Positions 34,595 through 45,325 of a DNA stretch of 64,000 nucleotides are shown here, piece after piece (within the stretch, counting starts at the first letter, position 1; every line of letters begins with the position of its first letter). The stretch covers positions 186,001 to 250,000 of the forward strand of contig JAFLBP010000002.1 in assembly GCA_017303875.1 (NCBI GenBank), given 5' to 3'. Source of the stretch: Chitinophagales bacterium. GTDB taxonomy: Bacteria > Bacteroidota > Bacteroidia > Chitinophagales > Saprospiraceae. The position numbers were made by a program, and so were the translations under genes. Below the pieces are notes generated by a model. The model ran no database searches, was not told the DNA's origin, and saw nothing but the letters and a program-made list of their open reading frames with translations.

Positions 34595-35857
34595 ATGAAA
34601 ATTGGAATTTTCACCTACGGCACCAGAGGCGATTTGCAACCTTATATCGCACTGGCACTGGGTTTTCAGGCCCGCGGCCATGCAGTCAGTATAGCAGCAA
34701 GCGCTGATTTTGAACCTTTTGTAAGGAGCTTTGGTATTGATTTCCAGGCGTTGTACGGCCATGCACAACAAATGATGCAAGGCGAAGAAGGCCGGCGTAT
34801 TTTGAAATCAGAAAATGCGCTCGCACTGATGAAATATTACTTTGGTGTATTACACGCTATCCGAGTGCCCTTGCGGCAATCCTTTATGGAAGCAATCAGC
34901 AAAGTAGATTGCGTAATTGCTAATGCGATGACCATGCCTATTGTAAGCGCTATTACCGAAAAGCAACATAAAAAGATGGCGCTTACCTACTTTATGCCGC
35001 CTCTGGTACCTACCCGAGCTTTCCCGGTTGCCGATTTTGACTTTTGCAATGCCGGCTGGTATAACCTGCTCACCTACCAACTCGCTCATGCCATTTTCTG
35101 GAAATTTACCAAAGCAGACACCAATGAATTCAGGCAGGAATTAGGCTTGAAACCATTAAAACAAAACCTTATCCGGCATATCGATCAGCAAAAAACACTG
35201 GATCTGTATTGCCTCAGCCCTACCCTTATTCCCCAACCCGCAGACTGGGCGCCGCAGCACCAGATCACTGGATTTTTGCAAATTCCGGAGACATTGGTTC
35301 AGGCCAACCCGAATGAACAGCCTCCCGAAGCGCTAACCCAATGGTTACAACGCGGGCAAGCGCCCATTTACATGGGTTTTGGTAGCAACGCCATCGGAAA
35401 TCCCGAAAAAATGATCCGTATCATTCAGGGTTTATTGGAAAAAACACAGGAACGCATTGTGTTTTGCAGCGCCTGGTCGGGTATGGATGCACTACCCAAG
35501 CACGATCGATTGTTCACCCTGCCCTTTGTCAGTCACGACCTGCTGCTGCCGCATTGCAAATTGGGAATTTTCCACGGTGGCGCCGGAACACTGGCAAGCA
35601 TGTTGCGGCATGAGCTGCCCTCCGTCATTATCTCCTTTTACACCGACCAGCCGACCTGGGGAAAAATCGTGGCGCGTCGGCATCTGGGGGTGCATATTCC
35701 CTTAAAAAAATTGACGCTGGAACGTTTGATCGCTGCAATCCAAACCGCCGATACGGCAAAAATTCGTCGCGAAGTAGCTATCACCGGAAAACTTATCCGA
35801 TCGGAAAATGGTTTGGAAAACTCCCTCAACGCCATAGAAGCTTATTTCGCACAATAG
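34595..35857 (+). CDS. GT1-family glycosyltransferase
   Basis: A 420-residue GT-B glycosyltransferase of the UDP-glucosyltransferase / sterol glucosyltransferase-like group. The N-terminal KIGIFTYGTRGDLQPYIALALGFQARGH and the C-terminal PIYMGFGSNAIGNPEKM, LPFVSHDLLLPHCKLGIFHGGAGTLASML and QPTWGKIVARRHLGV motifs bind the nucleotide sugar. The acceptor may be a lipid, polyketide or terpenoid and cannot be told. It probably shares a transcript with the Crp-like regulator upstream. Confidence 0.88.
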   Translation: MKIGIFTYGTRGDLQPYIALALGFQARGHAVSIAASADFEPFVRSFGIDFQALYGHAQQMMQGEEGRRILKSENALALMKYYFGVLHAIRVPLRQSFMEAISKVDCVIANAMTMPIVSAITEKQHKKMALTYFMPPLVPTRAFPVADFDFCNAGWYNLLTYQLAHAIFWKFTKADTNEFRQELGLKPLKQNLIRHIDQQKTLDLYCLSPTLIPQPADWAPQHQITGFLQIPETLVQANPNEQPPEALTQWLQRGQAPIYMGFGSNAIGNPEKMIRIIQGLLEKTQERIVFCSAWSGMDALPKHDRLFTLPFVSHDLLLPHCKLGIFHGGAGTLASMLRHELPSVIISFYTDQPTWGKIVARRHLGVHIPLKKLTLERLIAAIQTADTAKIRREVAITGKLIRSENGLENSLNAIEAYFAQ

Positions 35858-35999
35858 GTTCGCCAATAAGCATTTGGGCGGCCATCACATTCGCCAAATG
35901 GCCCTCCGGTTTCCAGCCAACGGACTCGGAGGGCCGTACCCTAAGCCCTGTCTGAATTCCCGCATTTCCCCGTATCCTTGCGGCCAAATTCAAACAGAC

Positions 36000-37856
36000 A
36001 TGTCCAAAACTTCTACTTTTTCGCTCTTTTTGTTCCTTTTTGCAGCGCCCCTGACGGCCCAGCAGGACAGCGCTGCGCAGGTACTCCGGGAAGCAACGGT
36101 GCTGGCCCAGCGCATTCAACTGCCTTTTTCACAGGAAAGCCGCACCATTCAGGTGCTGCACCGCGAGCAACTGCAAACCATGCCTGCACGCAGCATCAGC
36201 GAGGCCCTGCAAAGCGTGGCCGGACTGGATGTGCGCCAGCGCGGGCCACTGGGTATTCAAACAGACCTGCACGTGCGCGGCGGCGGTTTCGACCAGGCCT
36301 TAGTGCTGCTCAATGGCGTGCGCCTCAGCGACCCGCAAACAGGCCACCACCTGATGAATGTGCCGGTAGACTGGTCGGCCATTGAACGGATCGAAGTGCT
36401 CAAAGGCCCGGGTGCGCGCATTTACGGGCAAAACGCTTTTGCCTGCGCCGTAAATATCGTCACGCGGGTGCCGCTGCATCGGCTCCTGAAAGTCGGTCTG
36501 GCCGGCGGCGATTTTGGTTTCCGCAGCTTCAATGCCTACGCTGCCCTGCCCAAGGGGCGTTTGCGGCAGCACGCGGCTTTTTCCGCCGATTTTTCGGATG
36601 GCTACCGGCCCAATACGGATTTCCGCATCCTCAACGGCTTCTATCAGGCGCAATTGGAAGACCGCAACGGCAAGGGCAGCTGGAATTTCTTGGCCGACTT
36701 CAACGCCCGCAACTTCGGAGCCAACGGTTATTACGGCCGACTGGAATTTACCGACCAATACGAAGAAGTGCAAACCAGTGTGGCTAATTTGGGCTATACC
36801 CGGCAGGTTGGCCGCTGGACACACAAACCGCGCATTGCCTGGCGCAGGAACCAGGATTTTTACGATTTCCAGCGCAGCAACGACGCCAACGGCATCAATT
36901 TTCACCTAAGTCAGGTGCTTAGCGCAGAAATGAACAGCGCCGCGCGCTGGAAAAACGGACAGCAGACCGGCCTCGGCGCGAGCGTGGAACACACTGCCCT
37001 GAGCAGTTCCCGGCTCGGACAGCGCGCGCGCCAAACCCTTAATTTATTTGCCGAACACCGCCTGCTGCTGCTTCGAAGCCGGCTCGACCTGACGCCCGGA
37101 TTAGCCTTCAGCGCCTTTTCCGATTTCGGCGCGTTTTTTTATCCCGGCATTGATGCGGGGTACCAGTTGCACCCGCGCTGGCGCGTGTACACGAACGCGG
37201 GGTACAATTATCGCATCCCCACTTTTACCGATCTGTATTATGAAGATGCGGGCAATAAGGGCAATCCGGATCTGAAACCCGAGCGCGCCTTTTCTACGGA
37301 ATTGGGCTTGAAATACCAGGCTTCCGACAAGCCATTCAGCCTGCAAGTGGCGTTTTTCCGCCGCGACGGTCGGCAGTTGATTGACTGGGCCAAAGACAAT
37401 CCGGCCGACAAATGGGAGACCCGCAATTACAACAGCGTGCTGATGCAGGGCCTGGAGTTCAACAGCCAATACCGGCGCAAGCGCTGGAGCGCTACCCTCG
37501 CCTACACGTATTTGGACGCGCAGGTGTCCGATGCGGTGCCGCTCTCGCGCTACACCCTCAATCATTTGCGTCACCAGCTCAACGGCAGTGTGGAATACCG
37601 CTTTTTAAAATCCTTTCAGGTACACCTGCGCGGCCGCTGGTGCGACCGGATCGTGCAAAACAGCACGGTAAAAAGCGATTATTTTGTTGCCGATGCGCGT
37701 TTGCGTTTTGCGCGTCGGCGCTGGTCGGCATTTGCGGAAACGATCAACCTTTTTGATGCCGTTTATGGTGAATTACGTTACAGCGATACGGCCGTGCTGA
37801 CCATGCCGGGGCGCTGGTTTCGAATAGGAGTCGAGGGAGTGATGAGTGATGAATGA
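36000..37856 (+). CDS. TonB-dependent receptor, BtuB/siderophore-like
   Basis: A 618-residue outer-membrane receptor. Signal peptide MSKTSTFSLFLFLFAAPLTAQ, a TonB-box-like REATVLAQ, a plug domain (residues 40-150: SISEALQSVAGLDVRQRG, TDLHVRGGGFDQALVLLNGVRLSDPQTGHH, IERIEVLKGPGARIYG, VNIVTR) and a 22-strand barrel with NAGYNYRIPTFTDLYY and NPDLKPERA. The size and plug resemble cobalamin or siderophore receptors, not SusC. The substrate is unproven. The last residues GVMSDE and the stop codon come from a GATGARY heptamer array. Confidence 0.88.
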   Translation: MSKTSTFSLFLFLFAAPLTAQQDSAAQVLREATVLAQRIQLPFSQESRTIQVLHREQLQTMPARSISEALQSVAGLDVRQRGPLGIQTDLHVRGGGFDQALVLLNGVRLSDPQTGHHLMNVPVDWSAIERIEVLKGPGARIYGQNAFACAVNIVTRVPLHRLLKVGLAGGDFGFRSFNAYAALPKGRLRQHAAFSADFSDGYRPNTDFRILNGFYQAQLEDRNGKGSWNFLADFNARNFGANGYYGRLEFTDQYEEVQTSVANLGYTRQVGRWTHKPRIAWRRNQDFYDFQRSNDANGINFHLSQVLSAEMNSAARWKNGQQTGLGASVEHTALSSSRLGQRARQTLNLFAEHRLLLLRSRLDLTPGLAFSAFSDFGAFFYPGIDAGYQLHPRWRVYTNAGYNYRIPTFTDLYYEDAGNKGNPDLKPERAFSTELGLKYQASDKPFSLQVAFFRRDGRQLIDWAKDNPADKWETRNYNSVLMQGLEFNSQYRRKRWSATLAYTYLDAQVSDAVPLSRYTLNHLRHQLNGSVEYRFLKSFQVHLRGRWCDRIVQNSTVKSDYFVADARLRFARRRWSAFAETINLFDAVYGELRYSDTAVLTMPGRWFRIGVEGVMSDE

Positions 37857-37905
37857 TGAATGATGAATGATGAGTGATGAATGATGAATGATGAATGATG
37901 AATAA
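37839..37905 (+). repeat. GATGARY heptamer array
   Basis: Nine GATGAGT/GATGAAT heptamers. The first ones encode the C-terminus and stop of the TonB receptor gene. Confidence 0.85.
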
Positions 37906-37924
37906 GTGAATTGTTATGTTTATA

Positions 37925-37968
37925 TTTCCCGCAGATCGCGCGGATTGCCGCGCAGATTTCGCAGATTT
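37925..37968. repeat. CGCAGAT-family tandem repeat, copy 2
   Basis: TTTCCCGCAGATCGCGCGG, TTGCCGCGCAGATTTCGCAG and a T-run. Same composition and opening as the copy at 8581-8625. Confidence 0.7.
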
Positions 37969-38007
37969 TTTTGTTAAAACCTGTATTGGAAATAACCCCG
38001 ACTTCGG

Positions 38008-38150
38008 AGCAGTCAAACATTGGTAGCCTGTAACAGCATCGCATTCCCCAGAACTCGGAGAGGTTGTACTATGCTTCGTGTTTCAGGCGCTGTGCGACCG
38101 CTCCGAGGTCGAAAATACCTGCTGTTTTTTGCTACAAATGTTTGACTGCT
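38008..38150. mobile_element. MITE-like element with 20-bp terminal inverted repeats
   Basis: AGCAGTCAAACATTGGTAGC (38008-38027) and the inverse of the same sequence at 38131-38150 match at 19 of 20 positions. A second inner pair, CTCGGAG / CTCCGAG, is nested inside. The 143-base unit has no ORF of note and no obvious target-site duplication. With the GATGARY and CGCAGAT arrays it fills the 354-base gap before the DUF4143 ATPase gene. Confidence 0.6.
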
Positions 38151-38153
38151 TAG

Positions 38154-38182
38154 TTGCTAATCCCAAAATTTTACTAAATTTG
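38154..38182 (+). promoter_or_regulatory. Bacteroidota-type promoter of the second DUF4143 ATPase gene
   Basis: TTG (38154-38156), 18 bases, TAAATTTG (38175-38182). Both match the TTG / TAnnTTTG consensus. The ATG lies 28 bases beyond the box. Confidence 0.65.
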
Positions 38183-38210
38183 CAGATCGTAATCGCTAAA
38201 TTTAATAAAA

Positions 38211-39353
38211 ATGATAGATCGAATACTAAGAAGCGAGATTGAGCGGCGCTGGGATTCCGGCAAGGCCATCATCATACTTGGGCCGCGTCAGGTAGGTAAA
38301 ACGACGCTTTTACGTCAAATTTGCTCGGAAAAAGGCACATTTTTGTTTTTGAACGGAGACGACAGAACCTTAGTGCAACATCTTGAAAATGCCAACGAAG
38401 CCTTGTTGCGACAAATTATTGGAAAGCACAAAACTGTCTTTCTGGATGAAGCACAGCGCGTTCGCGGTGTCGGGCTGACCCTTAAAATCATTACCGATCA
38501 GATGCCCGACGTTCGTTTGTTAGTCAGCGGCTCCTCCTCACTGGATCTTGCAACAGAACTGAACGAGCCTTTGACCGGCCGAAAATGGGAATTTTATCTC
38601 TACCCGATTTCCTGGTCTGAATTGGTGCAGTCCAAAGGTTTTTTGGAGGCCAGAGGGCAATTAGAGCAGCGCCTCGTTTTTGGCATGTACCCGGAGGTGA
38701 TTAACCAAACCGGTGATGAGCGTGAAGTGCTTGGCCAACTCAGCGGCAGTTACCTGTATCAGGATGTTTTACAGTACGGCAATATCAGAAAACCTGAGTT
38801 GCTTGAAAAATTACTCACCGCGCTGGCGCTTCAATTGGGTGCGGAAGTATCTTACAATGAATTGTCGCAATTGCTTCAGGTTGATCGTCAAACCGTAGAA
38901 CAATACATCAGTTTACTGGAAAAGGCCTTTATTATTTTCCGGTTGAAACCACTCAGCCGCAACCTGCGCAATGAAATTGGCAGCAGTCGAAAAATCTATT
39001 TTTACGACAACGGTATTCGGAATGCAATATTAGCCGATTTCAAACAACCCGCCCTGCGCAGTGATATTGGCGCTTTATGGGAAAATTTTTTAGTCAGCGA
39101 ACGCCGGAAACTCTTGGAATACCAAAGAATGTGGCATAAAAGCTATTTCTGGCGCACCTACCAGCAACAAGAGATAGATTATATCGAGGAATCAGACGGA
39201 GCCTTTTCTGCCTGGGAAATGAAATGGAACCCCAAGCGCAAAGCAAAATTCCCGGAAACCTTCCTGAATGCCTACCACCCTGCTGCCACAACTGTATTAC
39301 ACCCCGGAAATTTTGAATCTTTCCTGGGCTTAGACTTCTCTTCAGCCACTTAA
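38211..39353 (+). CDS. AAA-type ATPase with DUF4143 C-terminal domain
   Basis: A 380-residue paralogue of the protein at 615-1772. Walker A is GPRQVGKTTLLRQ and Walker B is TVFLDEAQRVRGVG, with the sensor VSGSSSLDL, a helix-turn-helix-like ELSQLLQVDRQTVEQYISLL, and the C-terminal nuclease-fold pattern QQEIDYIEE ... WEMKWN. Function unknown. It has its own promoter, lies next to a MITE-like element on one side and a GCGGAAT array on the other. Confidence 0.87.
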   Translation: MIDRILRSEIERRWDSGKAIIILGPRQVGKTTLLRQICSEKGTFLFLNGDDRTLVQHLENANEALLRQIIGKHKTVFLDEAQRVRGVGLTLKIITDQMPDVRLLVSGSSSLDLATELNEPLTGRKWEFYLYPISWSELVQSKGFLEARGQLEQRLVFGMYPEVINQTGDEREVLGQLSGSYLYQDVLQYGNIRKPELLEKLLTALALQLGAEVSYNELSQLLQVDRQTVEQYISLLEKAFIIFRLKPLSRNLRNEIGSSRKIYFYDNGIRNAILADFKQPALRSDIGALWENFLVSERRKLLEYQRMWHKSYFWRTYQQQEIDYIEESDGAFSAWEMKWNPKRKAKFPETFLNAYHPAATTVLHPGNFESFLGLDFSSAT

Positions 39354-39398
39354 TCATTCCGCATTCCGCATTCAAAACATTCCGCATTCAAAACATTT
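39354..39398 (-). repeat. ATTCCGC (inverted GCGGAAT) array, copy 5
   Basis: Four ATTCCGC heptamers spaced by AAAAC, without the GC-rich core, directly after the DUF4143 ATPase gene. Confidence 0.75.
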
Positions 39399-39426
39399 TC
39401 CTAACATAACTTTAACACTCTCCCGC

Positions 39427-39459
39427 TTTGATATTCCCGATGCAAAGCGCTTATCTTTG
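39427..39459 (+). promoter_or_regulatory. Consensus promoter of the met leader and metYX-hom
   Basis: TTTG (39427-39430), 21 bases, TATCTTTG (39452-39459): an exact match to the Bacteroidota consensus at optimal spacing. The leader ORF starts 5 bases after the box. Confidence 0.78.
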
Positions 39460-39464
39460 CCCCC

Positions 39465-39593
39465 ATGAAAATTAACTACGCGAAATTGAATCCTGGTACT
39501 TTCGGCAATGCAGTTTGTTGCATGTGTTGTTGCGCCTCCCCGGCACAACTCGGTACGGGATTTTTTCACGTAAACAACACGCCAGTCTGCTAA
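39465..39593 (+). CDS. Cys-rich leader peptide upstream of the methionine genes
   Basis: A 42-codon ORF starting ATG just after a consensus promoter and ending TAA 27 bases before a strong intrinsic terminator. Residues 17-24 read VCCMCCCA (codons 39513-39536), and the last residue is also Cys: six Cys and a central Met. There is no transmembrane helix or known bacteriocin motif. Placement between promoter, terminator and metY is the layout of an amino-acid attenuator, with ribosome stalling at Cys (and Met) codons as the sensor. This is an inference. A regulatory peptide with no conserved function is the other main option. Confidence 0.7.
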   Translation: MKINYAKLNPGTFGNAVCCMCCCASPAQLGTGFFHVNNTPVC

Positions 39594-39601
39594 TTCAGTA
39601 A

Positions 39602-41227
<1,626 letters not shown>

Positions 41228-41239
41228 GATTCCGTTTCC

Positions 41240-42250
41240 ATGCAAAAATACCAACTCCCTTCCACCCTTCAACTCGAACGCGGCGGCGCGCTCATCCGGC
41301 CGGAATTTGCTTATCATACCTACGGCAATCCGGAAAACCCGGTGATTTGGGTTTGTCATGCCCTGACCGCCAACTCCGATGTGCTGGACTGGTGGGCAGG
41401 GCTTTTTGGCCCCGGCGATTATTTCGATCCGGAGCGCTACTATATTGTCTGTAGCAATGTGTTGTCTTCATGTTATGGTACCACGGGGCCGCTTTCTGAA
41501 AATCCGGAAACCGGACAGGCGTATTTTCACGATTACCCGCAGGTCACCATACGGGATATGGTGGCGGCACATGAAGCCCTCCGGCAGCACCTCGGCATTG
41601 AAAAAATACACCTGCTCATTGGCGGGTCGCTGGGTGGGCAACAGGCGCTGGAATGGAGCATACAGCAGCCGCAACGTTTTGAAAACCTGGTGCTGATTGC
41701 TACCAATGCCCGCCACTCGGCCTGGGGCATCGCTTTCAACGAATCGCAGCGCATGGCCATTCAGGCCGATGAAACCTGGCTTAAACGCCACCCCGAAGCC
41801 GGCGACAGTGGCATGCGCTCGGCCCGCGCCATTGCCCTCCTCTCCTACCGCTCTTACCAGACGTATGTGGATTTTCAAACCGATGAGGAATTTAAATTTA
41901 CAGATCAAAAGGCGGTCACTTACCAGTTGTACCAGGGCGCCAAGCTCTCGCGGCGCTTCAATGCGTTTTCGTATTACCGGCTTTCGGAGGCCATGGACAG
42001 CCACCATGTCGGGCGCGGGCGCGGGCCTGTGGAGCAGGTGCTGGCACAGGTGCGCGCACGCACGCTGGTAATCGGCCTGAGCTCGGATGTATTGTTTCCG
42101 CCAGTGGAGCAACAGTTCCTCGCCGCGCATATTCCCGGCGCAACGTATCACGAAATTGATTCCATTTACGGGCACGATGGATTCTTGGTGGAAACGGAAA
42201 AACTCACGGAGGCTATCCGCGATGGCTTATTCAGCCCCTCACTAAAGTAA
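41240..42250 (+). CDS. metX: Homoserine O-acetyltransferase
   Basis: A 336-residue alpha/beta-hydrolase-fold enzyme that acetylates homoserine with acetyl-CoA. The catalytic triad is Ser130 (GGSLGGQQALEW), Asp283 (LSSDVLFPP) and His312 (YGHDGFLVE). VCHALTANSDVLDWWAG and CSNVLSSCYGTTGP are typical. Its product feeds MetY. The TAA stop shares its last base with the ATG of hom (TAATG), so the two are translationally coupled. A repeat element separates it from metY. Confidence 0.95.
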   Translation: MQKYQLPSTLQLERGGALIRPEFAYHTYGNPENPVIWVCHALTANSDVLDWWAGLFGPGDYFDPERYYIVCSNVLSSCYGTTGPLSENPETGQAYFHDYPQVTIRDMVAAHEALRQHLGIEKIHLLIGGSLGGQQALEWSIQQPQRFENLVLIATNARHSAWGIAFNESQRMAIQADETWLKRHPEAGDSGMRSARAIALLSYRSYQTYVDFQTDEEFKFTDQKAVTYQLYQGAKLSRRFNAFSYYRLSEAMDSHHVGRGRGPVEQVLAQVRARTLVIGLSSDVLFPPVEQQFLAAHIPGATYHEIDSIYGHDGFLVETEKLTEAIRDGLFSPSLK

Positions 42251-43443
42251 TGCAGCACATGAACAAACAACTCAATATCGGCCTTTTTGGCCTTGGCGTC
42301 GTGGGCAGCGGCCTGTGGGATATTCTTCAGGAGCAAGCGCATCAGCCTTTTAGCATTCGTAAAATCGGGGTGCAAAATCCGGAAAAACAACGCACGCCGC
42401 CCGCGCATTTCCTCACCTTACAACCGGAAAGCATTCTGGAAGATCCGGGCATTGATGTCATCGTAGAGGCCATTACCCATCCGGAAGAGGCCCTGGCCCT
42501 GGTCACGCAGGCGCTGCGCAACGGCAAAGATGTGATTACGGCCAATAAAAAAATGCTGGCCCGCTACCTGCCGCAATTGCTGAAAATCGCTGCCGAAAAT
42601 GAACGCACCCTGCTATACGAAAGCGCGGCTTGCGGCGGCATTCCGGTGGTGCGTACGCTGGATGAATACTTCAGCGCCGAACCGCTCGACAAGCTCTATG
42701 GCATTTTCAACGGCACGAGCAATTACCTGCTCACGCAAATGTTCCGCTACCAACTGCCTTTTGCCGAGGCGCTGAAACAAGCGCAGGAAAAAGGTTTTGC
42801 CGAAGCCGACCCCAGCGACGACGTTGACGGCGCCGATGCCAAACACAAACTCATCCTGCTCAGTGCGCACGGACAGGGACTTTGGGTGCATCCCGACGAA
42901 GTATTGCACCTCGGCATCCGACACATCCAGCCGGAAGATATTGCCTGGGCACAACAACAGGGCGCTACCATCAAACTCGTCCCCACCGGCAAACGACTCC
43001 CCGATAATCGCGTGGCCCTGTACGTGATACCGCACTTAGTTCAGCGCGACAACCCCCTGTTTCACATCCACGACGAATTCAACAGCGTGCATATTGAAGG
43101 GCAGTACTCCGGCCGCCATGTGCTAACCGGGCGCGGTGCAGGCAGCAAACCCACCGCCAGTGCTATTATCGCCGACTTGCAGGGACTCCAACGCCGACAG
43201 CAATACCGCTACAGTAAAAAAAGGCTGCTCTCCCGCCCGGCTCTGGATGAAAGCTTAGAAATTCCGGTGTACATCCGCCTGCCCAAATCCGCTGAAACCA
43301 GCGTCAACTTGGAAAGTATAAAAGTGGACAGCGTGGAAATTGACGGGCAAAACATTCGCCTGGAAGGCCATGTGCGCCTGAGTGATTTAAAATCCCTGCG
43401 CGGGGCCTTGCATGCAGCTGGCGCATTTGTCATGCAGAGATAA
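42250..43443 (+). CDS. hom: Homoserine dehydrogenase
   Basis: A 397-residue NAD(P)-dependent enzyme that reduces aspartate semialdehyde to homoserine. The Rossmann start is NIGLFGLGVVGSGL. The catalytic and substrate segments are VITANKKML, YESAACGGIPVVRTL and FNGTSNYLLTQMF, with the second lysine region GFAEADPSDDVDGADAKHKL. A short C-terminal ACT-like region (SVEIDGQNIRLEGHVRLSDL) may give feedback control. The monofunctional form without a kinase domain supplies homoserine to MetX next door. Start at 42250 or 42259. Confidence 0.94.
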   Translation: MQHMNKQLNIGLFGLGVVGSGLWDILQEQAHQPFSIRKIGVQNPEKQRTPPAHFLTLQPESILEDPGIDVIVEAITHPEEALALVTQALRNGKDVITANKKMLARYLPQLLKIAAENERTLLYESAACGGIPVVRTLDEYFSAEPLDKLYGIFNGTSNYLLTQMFRYQLPFAEALKQAQEKGFAEADPSDDVDGADAKHKLILLSAHGQGLWVHPDEVLHLGIRHIQPEDIAWAQQQGATIKLVPTGKRLPDNRVALYVIPHLVQRDNPLFHIHDEFNSVHIEGQYSGRHVLTGRGAGSKPTASAIIADLQGLQRRQQYRYSKKRLLSRPALDESLEIPVYIRLPKSAETSVNLESIKVDSVEIDGQNIRLEGHVRLSDLKSLRGALHAAGAFVMQR

Positions 43444-43453
43444 GCTCACATTT

Positions 43454-43484
43454 TTTGGTTGAACGGTTAAGCGCGCTATATTTG
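43454..43484 (+). promoter_or_regulatory. Consensus promoter of fhs
   Basis: TTTG (43454-43457), 19 bases, TATATTTG (43477-43484): an exact Bacteroidota-type promoter, 32 bases before the fhs ATG. It separates fhs from the met transcript. Confidence 0.72.
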
Positions 43485-43516
43485 CCACCTTTTCTAACCA
43501 CAACCAAATTTTCACC

Positions 43517-45193
43517 ATGTTATCCGATATCGAAATCGCGCAGCAGGCGAGTATGCGCAAAATCATACCTCTGGCCGCCGAAACATTAAATATTCCTGAA
43601 GATGCCCTGATTCCACACGGCCACTTCAAAGCAAAAATTGAACTCGACTACCTCCGGCAACTTCCGGAAAAAACCGACAGCCGGCTGATTCTCGTTACGG
43701 CCGTCAGCCCGACCCCTGCCGGCGAAGGCAAAACCACCACAACGGTCGGCCTCGGCGATGCGCTCAGCCGTATCGGCAAAAAAACCATCATTTGCCTGCG
43801 CGAACCCAGTCTGGGGCCTGTTTTCGGTATGAAAGGCGGCGCAGCAGGCGGCGGTTTCGCACAGGTGGTGCCAATGGAAGACATCAACCTGCATTTTACC
43901 GGCGACTTTTCCGCCATCGCGCTGGCCAATAACCTGCTTGCCGCGCTGATTGATAACCACATCCACCAGGGCAATGAATTAGACTTCGACGTCCGCCGCG
44001 TCACCTGGAAACGCGTGGTGGACATGAATGACCGCGCCCTGCGCGACATCGTGGTCGGCCTCGGCGGCATCAGCAACGGCTACCCGCGCGAAGACGGTTT
44101 CGACATTGTGGTGGCTTCGGAGGTTATGGCCATTTTTTGCCTGTCCACATCGCTGGAAGACCTGAAAAAACGCCTCGGCAGCATCGTAGTGGGCTACAAC
44201 CGCAAACGCGAGCCCATTCACGCACGCGACCTGAAAGCCAATGGCGCTATGGCGGTTTTGCTCAAAGACGCCCTCAAGCCCAACCTCGTGCAGACCCTCG
44301 AACACACGCCGGCATTTATCCACGGTGGCCCATTTGCGAATATCGCGCATGGTTGCAACTCCGTGATCGCCACACAAAGCGCCATGAAATTGGCCGATTA
44401 TGTGGTTACAGAAGCAGGCTTCGGCGCCGACCTCGGCGCGGAGAAATTCATCGACATCAAATGCCGCAAAACGGGCCTGCGCCCCAATGCCGTGGTGCTG
44501 GTGGCTACCCTGCGCGCCCTCAAATACCACGGCGGCGCCGACCTCAAGGAACTCAATCAGGAAAACCTCGACGCGCTGGCCAAAGGCATTGCCAATATCG
44601 AGCGCCATGTGCAGAATATCCGGCAGCACTACGGACTGCCCTGCGTGGTTGCCATCAATCATTTCACCTTTGATACGGCGGCGGAAATTGCGCTTTTACA
44701 GGAAAAATTAGCGCCTTATAATGTCCCCGTAGTGGTATCCAAACACTGGGCCGAGGGCGGAAAAGGCGCCGAAGCACTGGCCAATACCGTGGTGGAACTC
44801 TGCGAAAAAGGCGAAAACAACTTCTCCCTGCTGTACAACGATGAGACGCCGCTATGGGAAAAAATGAAAACCATCGCCACACGCATTTACGGTGCTGCCG
44901 ACATTGAAGCCGACGCAGATGTAAAACGCCAGCTGAAAAAATTTGAAGAACAAGGCTACGGGCATTTCCCGGTCTGTGTTGCCAAAACGCAATATTCTTT
45001 CTCTACGGATGCTAAAAAATTGGGCGCACCAAGTGGCCACGTTGTGAAAATCCGCGAAGTACGGCTTTCCGCAGGTGCAGAATTCGTCGTGATGATCTGC
45101 GGAGAAATTATGACCATGCCAGGCCTGCCCAAAGTGCCCTCTTCCGAACGCATTGACCTGGATGAAAACGGCAAGGTGCTGGGGCTGTTTTAG
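43517..45193 (+). CDS. fhs: Formate-tetrahydrofolate ligase
   Basis: A 558-residue ATP-dependent enzyme that makes 10-formyltetrahydrofolate from formate. The P-loop is [14 protein letters not shown], followed by [20 protein letters not shown], the folate-site segments [14 protein letters not shown] and [14 protein letters not shown], and [13 protein letters not shown] at the C-terminus. Length is normal. Next to the methionine genes it fits supply of one-carbon units, but it has its own promoter and so is probably not under the met leader. Confidence 0.96.
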   Translation: MLSDIEIAQQASMRKIIPLAAETLNIPEDALIPHGHFKAKIELDYLRQLPEKTDSRLILVTAVSPTPAGEGKTTTTVGLGDALSRIGKKTIICLREPSLGPVFGMKGGAAGGGFAQVVPMEDINLHFTGDFSAIALANNLLAALIDNHIHQGNELDFDVRRVTWKRVVDMNDRALRDIVVGLGGISNGYPREDGFDIVVASEVMAIFCLSTSLEDLKKRLGSIVVGYNRKREPIHARDLKANGAMAVLLKDALKPNLVQTLEHTPAFIHGGPFANIAHGCNSVIATQSAMKLADYVVTEAGFGADLGAEKFIDIKCRKTGLRPNAVVLVATLRALKYHGGADLKELNQENLDALAKGIANIERHVQNIRQHYGLPCVVAINHFTFDTAAEIALLQEKLAPYNVPVVVSKHWAEGGKGAEALANTVVELCEKGENNFSLLYNDETPLWEKMKTIATRIYGAADIEADADVKRQLKKFEEQGYGHFPVCVAKTQYSFSTDAKKLGAPSGHVVKIREVRLSAGAEFVVMICGEIMTMPGLPKVPSSERIDLDENGKVLGLF

Positions 45194-45232
45194 GAACGAT
45201 GAGTGATGAACGATGAGTGATGAGTGATGAGT
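45194..45232 (+). repeat. GATGARY heptamer array after fhs
   Basis: Five GATGAGT/GATGAAC heptamers, then TTTTTTAGAGTTAGGTGTTT, similar to the arms of the element at 59781-60094. Confidence 0.8.
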
Positions 45233-45260
45233 TTTTTAGAGTTAGGTGTTTGGGGGGCGG

Positions 45261-45319
45261 ACAGCTGTTGCACAGCAATTTGATTATCAGTGATATAAAA
45301 AATTCTGTGCAACAGCTGT
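45261..45319. repeat. 15-bp perfect inverted repeat between converging genes
   Basis: ACAGCTGTTGCACAG (45261-45275) and its exact reverse complement (45305-45319) around a 29-base loop. No T-run follows directly, so it is not a classic intrinsic terminator, but its place between two converging genes suggests a transcript-end structure. Confidence 0.65.
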
Positions 45320-45325
45320 GTGCCG

